64,000 bases of DNA, taken from positions 813,656 to 877,655 of the forward strand of contig SGBD01000001.1 in NCBI GenBank assembly GCA_004195035.1. The letters are read 5' to 3'. Below, piece after piece: positions 52,372 through 59,264 of the stretch (positions are counted from its first letter, which is position 1; each line of letters opens with the position of its first letter). The notes below the pieces were generated by a model. It ran no database searches, was not told the DNA's origin, and saw only the letters and a program-made list of their open reading frames with translations. Made by a program: the position numbers and the translations under genes. The DNA is from Candidatus Acidulodesulfobacterium ferriphilum. GTDB taxonomy: Bacteria > SZUA-79 > Acidulodesulfobacterales > Acidulodesulfobacteraceae.

Positions 52372-53292
52372 ATGAATAAATCAGGCAGATTTCAATATAT
52401 ATGGATTGGTTTTTTGACATTTTTTACGATTTTTGGATTTGCCGTAAATAGCCTGCTTGCGCGGGTAGCGTTAGATAAAAATGCGATAACCCCCGTATTT
52501 TATAGCTTACTCCGCCTTGGAAGCGGAGCGCTTATTCTTTTTTTATTGGTATTCCATAAAAAAAATCAGCTTCCAAAGCCGAAATACTTATCCGCATTTG
52601 CCTTATTTGCTTATGCGTTCTGTTTTTCCGTCGGTTATGTTTTTGTCGGCGTGGCGGTCGGAGCGCTTCTGTTGTTTTCCGCAGTCCAATTTACGATAAT
52701 AGGAAATGCGGTGTTTATCTATAAAGAAAGACTTAATATATTGCAAATATCAGGGGTGATAATTGCGATGGCCGGCTTTGTCTTGTTTGTATATAAAGGC
52801 TTAAATGTTCCCCAAAATATTATCGGATATTTTGGAGCCGTTATGATGATTATTTCAGGAATAGCATGGGGAATTTATACGCTAAAAGGCAAATTTGAAA
52901 AACAGTATGTATTAAGAACTGCGTCAAACTTCGTTTATTCATTAATTTATTTTATACCCTTTATCGTCATATTTGCTTTCCTAAAAAATGGTTTTATTAA
53001 CGAAAAATTTATTAATACGCCGTATGTATATTTGCATCCCATAATTTACGGTATTTTATCGGGGGCTATATTTTCGGCACTTTTCTATGTAATATGGTAT
53101 AAGGTGGTAATAAAATTATCCCGCGTTTTAGCGTCATCGGTTCAATTATTAGCGCCAGTTATGGCCGCATTTTTAGGAATAATATTTTTAAACGAAAAAA
53201 TATCATATACCTTTATAATTTCTTCTATTTTAATCTTAGGAGGCATTATACTTGTAATAATAAAGGAAAAAACTGCGGAAGCGCAAGAATAA
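52372..53292 (+). CDS. EamA/DMT-family transporter
   Basis: This 306-residue protein has about ten membrane helices in two five-helix halves, each an EamA domain. Features are the AGFVLFVYKGLNVPQ stretch after the first half and the second-half ending LAPVMAAFLGIIFLNEKIS typical of drug/metabolite exporters. The substrate is unknown. It lies 54 bases after coaBC on the same strand and is convergent with the JAMM peptidase gene. Confidence 0.85.
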   Translation: MNKSGRFQYIWIGFLTFFTIFGFAVNSLLARVALDKNAITPVFYSLLRLGSGALILFLLVFHKKNQLPKPKYLSAFALFAYAFCFSVGYVFVGVAVGALLLFSAVQFTIIGNAVFIYKERLNILQISGVIIAMAGFVLFVYKGLNVPQNIIGYFGAVMMIISGIAWGIYTLKGKFEKQYVLRTASNFVYSLIYFIPFIVIFAFLKNGFINEKFINTPYVYLHPIIYGILSGAIFSALFYVIWYKVVIKLSRVLASSVQLLAPVMAAFLGIIFLNEKISYTFIISSILILGGIILVIIKEKTAEAQE

Positions 53293-53327
53293 ATTTGACA
53301 AAAACCCTATAGTAACCCCTCTGACGG

Positions 53328-53396
53328 CGGCTGCGGTCAAGAGCCGCAAGCCGCAAGACTAATCTAACCAATTGCCTGCCGATTTCGGCTTGCAGG
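53328..53396. other. Two GC-rich hairpins between convergent genes
   Basis: TGCGG (53332-53336) pairs with CCGCA (53344-53348), extended by CGG/CCG past a bulge. CCTGC (53375-53379) pairs with GCAGG (53392-53396). There is no T-tract on either strand. They probably serve as bidirectional transcription ends or are decayed repeats. Confidence 0.4.
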
Positions 53397-53418
53397 TAAA
53401 ATTAATTTTAGAAACCGG

Positions 53419-53850
53419 TCAGCCAATCACTACATCTTCCGAAACCGGGGCCGAATTTTTATCCGGCATCAGGTAGCTTTTAACATCTACGACATTTTCG
53501 GGGCTGTTGCCCTTTACCGAAAGGATTACATAAGAATAATATGGCCAGGAGGCGTTTATATCGAAACTTGAGGGTATTGCGGGGTGGTTGGGATGTGAAT
53601 GATAAAAGCCTATGATTTCCAGATTTTCCTTTCTTGCAATTTTATCCATTTCAAGCATATCTTTCGGTTCGATTTCAAAGCTGTCCCATGCTATTTTTCC
53701 AAAGCGGTTTTCGGCGGGATAAACCTTTACGATTACTCTATCGTCTCCCTCGAGCCTTCCTAAAAGCCCCCCGCATGCTTCGTACGGAAAAATTTCCGTC
53801 GCATGCTTTTTGATAATTTCAAGTTCGGTTTCCGGAATTATTATAGCCAT
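53419..53850 (-). CDS. JAMM/MPN+ metalloprotease (CysO-cysteine peptidase / HcyD-like)
   Basis: This 143-residue single-domain protein has the complete JAMM zinc motif: Glu24 (FPYEACGGLLG), then His84-x-His86 and Asp97 in HSHPNHPAIPSSFD. Bacterial JAMM peptidases of this type release cysteine or homocysteine from a sulfur-carrier protein, or trim the carrier's C-terminus to expose Gly-Gly. The genes for such a carrier, its E1-like activator, TusA and a cysteine-synthase-type enzyme lie directly upstream on the same strand. It is the last gene of that operon, 84 bases after the synthase. Confidence 0.9.
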   Translation of the reverse strand: MAIIIPETELEIIKKHATEIFPYEACGGLLGRLEGDDRVIVKVYPAENRFGKIAWDSFEIEPKDMLEMDKIARKENLEIIGFYHSHPNHPAIPSSFDINASWPYYSYVILSVKGNSPENVVDVKSYLMPDKNSAPVSEDVVIG

Positions 53851-53934
53851 AATAAAATTATAACTTAAAAGTTAAAACATATAACTAAAATTTGTTAAAT
53901 TTTATAAGCCGCAGGGGCTTACAAAATCCTTAAA

Positions 53935-54855
53935 TTATAACTCGGTAAAAACCCTTGTAGAAAGGTATCTTGAGCCTGTGTCGGGCAATACCGTCGCAAA
54001 ATTCCCCCTGTATTTGCCCGCAAGTTTATAAATGCCGTACACATTGGCTCCGGAAGAAAATCCGCATAAAAGTCCTTCTTCTTTAATAATTCTTTTAAGC
54101 ATTGCATAGCTTCCTTCAGTGTCGACCTTTATAAAATCGTCTATAATTTTATTATGGTCGAAACCTTCGAAATTCAGGGAATAGTTGTATTTCCAACCCT
54201 CTATTCCGTGCATTTCGCTATCCGGAACTATTGCTATGACCTTTATTTTATCGTTATATTCCTTAAGCCTTTTTCCTACGCCGAGTATTGTTCCGCCAGT
54301 GCCGATGCCGGTCGCAAAACAGTCTATATTTCCGCCCGTCTGATTGAGAAGCTCCGCCGCGGTTGTTTCGTAATGCGCCAGCGGATTACACGGGTTATTA
54401 TACTGGTCCGGCATATAATATAAATCTTTGCCTCCCCTTGCGTATTCCTCCATCGACCTTTTTATTGCGCCGTCATGGCTTTCTTCCGCGGGGGTAAGTA
54501 TCAATTCCGTTCCAAAAAGCCGCATTATCTTTTTTCTTTCCTCGCTCATATTGGAAGGGGCGTAAATTTTAACCTTAATCCCCAAAAAAGCCCCTATCAT
54601 AGCAAATGAAATACCGGTATTGCCCGAAGAAGAATCGATTATGGTCATATTGTCTTTTAAAAGTCCCTTTTCAAGAGCATTTTTTATCATATACAATGCA
54701 GGTCTGTCTTTGACGGAACCGCCGGGATTAAGGCTTTCTAATTTTGCGTATAATTTTGAACCAGCCCCCGGGTTAATTATTTTGTTAAGCAAAACCGCGC
54801 CAGTGCCGCCTATATTCGACAGGGAACTAAACAGATAAGGATTATTTTTTTCCAT
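53935..54855 (-). CDS. Cysteine synthase-family PLP enzyme (CysM-like)
   Basis: This 306-residue fold-type II PLP enzyme has the Schiff-base Lys49 (LNPGGSVKDRPA), the phosphate-binding SSSGNTGISFA, and GIGTGGTILGVGK. The start is the ATG at 54855, inside the end of tusA; a longer frame of 30 codons has no support. In a carrier-dependent pathway it would use a thiocarboxylated protein rather than free sulfide to make cysteine, as mycobacterial CysM does, or homocysteine. The active-site asparagine loop reads SSGNT, as in both CysK and CysM. Acceptor substrate is not determined by sequence. Confidence 0.88.
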   Translation of the reverse strand: MEKNNPYLFSSLSNIGGTGAVLLNKIINPGAGSKLYAKLESLNPGGSVKDRPALYMIKNALEKGLLKDNMTIIDSSSGNTGISFAMIGAFLGIKVKIYAPSNMSEERKKIMRLFGTELILTPAEESHDGAIKRSMEEYARGGKDLYYMPDQYNNPCNPLAHYETTAAELLNQTGGNIDCFATGIGTGGTILGVGKRLKEYNDKIKVIAIVPDSEMHGIEGWKYNYSLNFEGFDHNKIIDDFIKVDTEGSYAMLKRIIKEEGLLCGFSSGANVYGIYKLAGKYRGNFATVLPDTGSRYLSTRVFTEL

Positions 54856-55090
54856 CTTTTTCGACGATAATTTCATAATCGGTATCGTTAATTTTATTAA
54901 TAGACAGGACTTTATGGCCCTGTTCCTCCATAGAGCGTGGGACATTTCTTATGGCGGGTTCATAATCGACGATAACCCTTAAAATTTCCCCTTTTTTCAT
55001 CTTTTCTAAAGCAAGTTTGGATTTTACGAATGTAAAGGGGCAAATTTCCCCTTTTATATTTAATTCGCTATTACTGTTATATTCCGGCAT
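54842..55090 (-). CDS. TusA-family sulfurtransferase
   Basis: This 82-residue protein has the TusA motif ICPFTFVKSKLAL with the persulfide-carrying Cys17, followed by a short alpha/beta core. It would relay sulfane sulfur from a desulfurase or rhodanese to the E1-like enzyme/carrier next to it. Its last 14 bases overlap the CysM-like gene, and it lies 4 bases after the ThiF-like gene, so the three are tightly coupled. Confidence 0.87.
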   Translation of the reverse strand: MPEYNSNSELNIKGEICPFTFVKSKLALEKMKKGEILRVIVDYEPAIRNVPRSMEEQGHKVLSINKINDTDYEIIVEKDGKK

Positions 55091-55094
55091 TTAA

Positions 55095-55904
55095 TTAATT
55101 CTCCTTTCTAAATTCACAAAAATCTTCATAATCTATCAAATCAAAAACGCTGGGGGACTCCCCGCATAACGGGCAGGTTTTGTCCTGCCTTAGTTTCATC
55201 TCGGTAAATTTCATATCTAATGCGTCATAGATTAAAAGTCTGCCGTTCAAGGTAAGGCCTACGCCAAGAATAATTTTTATAGCCTCGTTTGCCTGAATTG
55301 CTCCTATTACCCCGGGAAGAACTCCCAAGACCCCTGCCTCCTGACAGCTCGGAACCAAACCGGGGGGAGGGGGCGACGGAAACAAGCATCTGTAGCAAGG
55401 CCCTTCCTCCGGCAAAAATACCGTTGCCTGTCCGTCAAACCGAAAAATAGAACCGTAAACAAGGGGTTTTCTCATAAAATGGCAGGCATCGTTTATTAAA
55501 TATCTTGTCGGAAAGTTATCGGTGGCATCTATTATTACATCATAATCTTTTATTAAACCCTTTATGTTTTCCGAACTAATCTTTTCCTTATAAGTTACGA
55601 CATTAACATCGGGGTTAATCCTTGCGATAGAATCTTTTGCAGAGTCCACTTTGTACCTTCCCACGTCACGAGTGCCGTGCCATATTTGCCTTTGAAGATT
55701 AGACAGATCAACCGTATCGAAATCTACGATGCCGAGTGTTCCGATTCCTGCAGCGCCCAGATAATATCCGCAAGGAGCGCCGAGCCCTCCCGCTCCGATC
55801 AATAACACCTTTGAGGATAGTAATTTTATCTGCCCCTCGCCGCCCACCTCAGGCAATATTATATGTCTTGCATATCTTTTAATCTGTTCTTCGGTAAATT
55901 CCAA
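55095..55904 (-). CDS. ThiF/MoeB/HesA-family E1-like adenylyltransferase (HcyF-like)
   Basis: This 269-residue enzyme has the nucleotide loop LLIGAGGLGAPCGYY (about 35-49), DFDTVDLSNLQRQ with the adenylation Arg/Gln, DATDNFPTRYLIN, catalytic Cys in VPSCQEAGVLG, and zinc cysteines CYRC and CPLC. It would adenylate the C-terminal Gly of a ubiquitin-fold carrier and allow its conversion to a thiocarboxylate. The carrier gene lies 32 bases upstream. Sequence alone cannot separate MoeB (molybdopterin), ThiF (thiazole) and HcyF (homocysteine) roles; the SAM riboswitch at the head of the operon favours sulfur amino acids. Confidence 0.92.
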   Translation of the reverse strand: MEFTEEQIKRYARHIILPEVGGEGQIKLLSSKVLLIGAGGLGAPCGYYLGAAGIGTLGIVDFDTVDLSNLQRQIWHGTRDVGRYKVDSAKDSIARINPDVNVVTYKEKISSENIKGLIKDYDVIIDATDNFPTRYLINDACHFMRKPLVYGSIFRFDGQATVFLPEEGPCYRCLFPSPPPPGLVPSCQEAGVLGVLPGVIGAIQANEAIKIILGVGLTLNGRLLIYDALDMKFTEMKLRQDKTCPLCGESPSVFDLIDYEDFCEFRKEN

Positions 55905-55936
55905 AATATTATATCCTCCGTTAAATTTTGCATTAG

Positions 55937-56452
55937 TTATTCTACCACATCGAGAACAATTGGTTCCACCGTTACGCCTTTTGATTCCAAAAATTTGATG
56001 GCTTTTTCTATCTCCCTAGGTTCGCCTTCTATCTCTATAGCAATTATTCCTATATCGTTCGAGATACTTGCACTTCTTATATTTGTAATAACATTGTAAT
56101 TTTTACCTGCAAGATAGATTAGCGGTTCTTTAATAGCTTCCTGTGGATAGTTAAGATAAAATTTTTTCTTTTCGGCCGCGCCTCCCGCAATTGCGGGAAT
56201 TATGGAAATCGTGTCCCCGTCTTGAACTTTTGAATTTATGCTGTCTATAAATCTGATATCCTCATCGTTAAGATAAACATTAACAAATCTCCTAACTTGG
56301 TCATTCTGTTCACATATTCTTTCTTTAATACCCGCAAAATTTTTTTCAAGGTCGTTTATTATTTCGATAATGGTTGAACCGTTAGAATCGACCTCCGCTT
56401 TTCCGTTAGTTAAAGACCTTAAAGGTGTTGGTATTCTGACTTTTACTGACAT
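55937..56452 (-). CDS. Ubiquitin-fold sulfur carrier fused to a NIL domain (HcyS-like precursor)
   Basis: Residues 1-91 of this 171-residue protein are a MoaD/ThiS-like beta-grasp domain (VRIPTPLRSLTNG, VNVYLNDEDI, VQDGDTISIIPAIAGG) ending in Gly90-Gly91. Instead of stopping, the chain continues with AAEKKKFYLNYP into a NIL domain (about 97-171), a fold found in methionine transport ATPases and homocysteine-forming proteins. The Gly-Gly must be freed by cleavage after Gly91 before activation; a JAMM peptidase in the operon is the natural candidate. In the Wolinella HcyS pathway a single terminal Ala after Gly-Gly is removed in the same way; here Ala92 also follows. Confidence 0.88.
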   Translation of the reverse strand: MSVKVRIPTPLRSLTNGKAEVDSNGSTIIEIINDLEKNFAGIKERICEQNDQVRRFVNVYLNDEDIRFIDSINSKVQDGDTISIIPAIAGGAAEKKKFYLNYPQEAIKEPLIYLAGKNYNVITNIRSASISNDIGIIAIEIEGEPREIEKAIKFLESKGVTVEPIVLDVVE

Positions 56453-56548
56453 TTAATCCTCCTGCTATGATAATTATAAATTATTATTATTTATGATAAG
56501 AATTTTTTATTTTATACTTTTTTTAAAATTTAAATAATTTAAGTTCTT

Positions 56549-57793
56549 TTAGCTTTTACCCCTGATTTTAGCAAGCACCTTTTCGAATTCTTCCAAATTT
56601 GCATCGATAGTTGCCGGTTCTTTCAGCTTTCCGTTAATTGCCTCCAGCGTTTTTAAGCCGTTGCCCGTTATGGCAAGAACCGTAGTTTCATTTTTATTGA
56701 TATAACCCTTGTCTATCAGCTTTTTTGCCACGGCAACGGTGACGCCGCCGGCGGTTTCGGTAAATATTCCTTCCGTTTTGGCTAAAAGTTTCATCCCTTC
56801 GACGATTTCATCATCCGTTGCATCCTCGCCGTATCCCCCTGTTTTACTCATAAGGTCAGAGGCATAATATCCATCGGCAGGGTTGCCTATTGCAAGAGAT
56901 TTTGCTATCGTGTCCGGGGTTTTAACCGGCTTGATGAATTCCCTTTTTTCTTTGACGGCGGCGGTTATCGGGTTGCATCCCGCAGCCTGAGCGCCAAAAA
57001 TTTTGGTATGCGGCTTTTCTTTTAGCAGGCCGCAATATTCGAATTCGTCTATCGCCTTTCCAACCTTTGTAATTAAAGAACCTCCAGCCATAGGAACAAC
57101 CACATTATCCGGCGCTTTAAAGCCGAGCTGTTCAAGCATTTCGAAGGTAAGCGATTTTGAACCTTCGGCATAATACGGCCTTAAATTGATATTGACAAAA
57201 CCCCAGTTATGTTTTCCCGCAATTTCCGTGCAAAGCCTGTTGACCTTGTCATAACTCCCGTCAATTTTAACCAAATTGGTGTCGTAAATCAAAGTCCCCA
57301 AAACCTTTCCGATTTCAAGGTTTGAAGGAATAAATACAAAACTTTCGTAACTTGCCGACGCCGCCAAAGCCGCAACCGCGTTGGCAAGATTTCCAGTCGA
57401 AGCGCATGCCACAACCTTAAAGCCAAATTCTTTAGCTTTGGCTATCGCAACAGACACAACCCTGTCTTTAAAGGATAATGTAGGGAAATTTACGGCATCG
57501 TTTTTGACATATAATTCTTTAACGCCTAATTCCTTTGCAAGATTATCCGCTTTCACAAGAGGGGTATAGCCCACATTTTTACCTATTTTAATTTCCCCTT
57601 TTATTGGAAGCAGTTCGCGATAACGCCACATATTAGGCTCTCTGGATTTAATTTTATCGATACTTATGTGTTTTTTAATTTCGTCATAATCGTAATCTAC
57701 CTCAAGAGGTCCGAAGCAGTAATCGCAAACATAAAGGGGGCTGTCAGGGTATTCTTTGCCGCATTCACGGCATTTTAAACCTTTAACGAACAT
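56549..57793 (-). CDS. thrC: Threonine synthase-type PLP enzyme
   Basis: This 414-residue fold-type II enzyme has an N-terminal zinc-ribbon-like segment (Cys8, 11, 23, 26), the PLP lysine in PTLSFKDRVVS, the phosphate loop ASTGNLANAVAA and a TGNGLK ending. Threonine synthases convert O-phosphohomoserine to threonine. The gene is preceded by a SAM-I riboswitch and followed (96 bases) by sulfur-carrier genes. That is unusual for a threonine gene and raises the possibility that it makes homocysteine from O-phosphohomoserine, or that SAM controls the branch point. The family call is firm; the specific reaction is open. Confidence 0.88.
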   Translation of the reverse strand: MFVKGLKCRECGKEYPDSPLYVCDYCFGPLEVDYDYDEIKKHISIDKIKSREPNMWRYRELLPIKGEIKIGKNVGYTPLVKADNLAKELGVKELYVKNDAVNFPTLSFKDRVVSVAIAKAKEFGFKVVACASTGNLANAVAALAASASYESFVFIPSNLEIGKVLGTLIYDTNLVKIDGSYDKVNRLCTEIAGKHNWGFVNINLRPYYAEGSKSLTFEMLEQLGFKAPDNVVVPMAGGSLITKVGKAIDEFEYCGLLKEKPHTKIFGAQAAGCNPITAAVKEKREFIKPVKTPDTIAKSLAIGNPADGYYASDLMSKTGGYGEDATDDEIVEGMKLLAKTEGIFTETAGGVTVAVAKKLIDKGYINKNETTVLAITGNGLKTLEAINGKLKEPATIDANLEEFEKVLAKIRGKS

Positions 57794-57888
57794 TTTTTCT
57801 CCTTCTTTTAAGTTGTTTTATTTAAGCTGTCTATTTTTTTATTTAAGCTGTATATTTTAAGATAATGACAAAATGCCGGATTGAAACT

Positions 57889-57930
57889 AAAAAACCCCTT
57901 CTTCCTGATAAATATAGAAGAAGGGGTTTT
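57889..57930 (-). terminator. Riboswitch-controlled intrinsic terminator before thrC
   Basis: On the minus strand AAAACCCCTTCTTC pairs with GAAGAAGGGGTTTT around a 12-base loop and is followed by a run of six T. The 5' arm can instead pair with the GAAGATAAGAAG strand at the end of the SAM aptamer, giving the usual antiterminator switch. Confidence 0.9.
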
Positions 57931-57944
57931 AAAAACTCAATTCT

Positions 57945-58049
57945 TCTTATCTTCCAGGGATTAACCTGCGGGAATTAGCACCGATTTCTATATTGCTATC
58001 GGTTGCTGCGGTATCTAACGGGCCCGTCCCTCCACCGCTCTTGATAAGA
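57945..58049 (-). promoter_or_regulatory. SAM-I (S-box) riboswitch
   Basis: Read on the minus strand, the leader has the SAM-I core elements in order: CTTATCAAGAGCGGTGGAGG, GGGACGGGCCCG, a GCAACC segment, CGGTGCTAATTCC and a closing GAAGATAAG that pairs with the first strand as P1. A terminator follows directly. It should switch off thrC and the downstream sulfur-carrier genes when S-adenosylmethionine is abundant. The other parts of 57794-58340 are the thrC leader and the two divergent promoters. Confidence 0.93.
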
Positions 58050-58126
58050 AACAAATTTGTATATAAATATAAAAAGATCTATTGTTTATTAATATTAAAT
58101 ATTGGGCTAATAAACATATTTTATTA

Positions 58127-58155
58127 TGTATAACATTATTTATAAAGAATGTCAA
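58127..58155 (-). promoter_or_regulatory. Sigma-70-type promoter upstream of the SAM riboswitch
   Basis: On the minus strand TTGACA (58155-58150) and TATACA (58132-58127) are exactly 17 bases apart. Transcription would start near 58120, about 70 bases before the aptamer. Confidence 0.65.
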
Positions 58156-58340
58156 TATAAAACCTTAATCCAGTATTTACGTAAAATAGGAACATTTAAA
58201 TATTTTCTATTGCAGGATTAAGGTAAAATTGCCAAAAAAAGGCAAATATAATTTGCATGGAGGTAAAAAACAAATTATAATGAAATTTAATAGGCAAAAT
58301 TGCTTATAAATTATTTAAGAGATTTTTAAAAGGGAATAAA

Positions 58341-59246
58341 ATGTCTAATAAGTCCGGCAGTTATTGTTCTGAACAGGAACATAATCTAATTGCTAATTGC
58401 TTAATATGCGGGCATTCTCTTGAATATCTGCCTTTCGCCGTCGAGCTGACCTGTTTTTACTGCGGCAAAAAAGAAAAGGGGAGTATCGTTTGTTCGTCGG
58501 ATAGGTCTCATTACGTTTGCGACGACTGCCATAACCTATCTTCTTTCAATTATATAAAAGATTTTATATTATCTACGGAAGGCAAAAACCCTTTCGAAAT
58601 TACATTCGATATTTTAAATAATCCAAGCGTAACGGTGCCTATGTTAGGATGCCACCATGCTTATATTTTAACGGGAGCGGTTTTAGCTTCGCTAAAAAAC
58701 AGGGGATACGTGCATATTTCAGAAGCCGATATCGAAGAAGCGTTTTACAGGCTCTCAAAGCAGGCTGTAGGAGGCTACTGCGGCTTAAGCGGCGTTTGCG
58801 GCATAGTTCCTGCGGGCGGTATCGTATATTCAATTTTAACCGGTTCGGTCTGCGGCAAGGATATTGAACAAAAAATAACCATGAAGATTACGGCTCTTCT
58901 TTCCAAAGCCGTATTCGATTTAACGGGACCTTCATGCTGTAAAGCTTATCTCTTTAAGGCTCTTGAGATAATCTCCGCAAGTCTTTACGAAGATTTTAAC
59001 TTTCTTTTAATAGATAACGATGTAGATATATCATGCAATTTCAAGGAACTGCATCCCCATGGGTGCATGCAGGAAAAATGCCCTTATTTTGCCCCTTCTT
59101 ATACCGTTAGCGTCGAATGGTTAAAAGAAAATTTGAAAGATACGGCTATATCCCGGTTCCTCAAGGTTGCTCCCGTTGAAATAAGTTTGAAGCTCGATAA
59201 ATCCAGCCTTGAAAGCAATAACAATATACCTCCTGCTCCCTGCTGA
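58341..59246 (+). CDS. Cysteine-rich DUF5714-like protein
   Basis: This 301-residue protein starts with a zinc-finger-like part (ANCLICGHSL, CFYCGKKEKG, CSSDRSHYVCDDCH; residues ~18-75). It continues with a helical domain holding LGCHHAYILTGAVLASLKNRG, GGYCGLSGVCGIVPAGG and GPSCCKAY. The pattern resembles DUF5714, a domain often linked to radical-SAM or methyltransferase proteins in anaerobes, with no proven function. Many cysteines in the helical part could hold a metal or cluster. It is transcribed away from the SAM-riboswitch operon and is convergent with the RND pump operon. Confidence 0.6.
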   Translation: MSNKSGSYCSEQEHNLIANCLICGHSLEYLPFAVELTCFYCGKKEKGSIVCSSDRSHYVCDDCHNLSSFNYIKDFILSTEGKNPFEITFDILNNPSVTVPMLGCHHAYILTGAVLASLKNRGYVHISEADIEEAFYRLSKQAVGGYCGLSGVCGIVPAGGIVYSILTGSVCGKDIEQKITMKITALLSKAVFDLTGPSCCKAYLFKALEIISASLYEDFNFLLIDNDVDISCNFKELHPHGCMQEKCPYFAPSYTVSVEWLKENLKDTAISRFLKVAPVEISLKLDKSSLESNNNIPPAPC

Positions 59247-59264
59247 AAGTAATATGCCTTAGGT

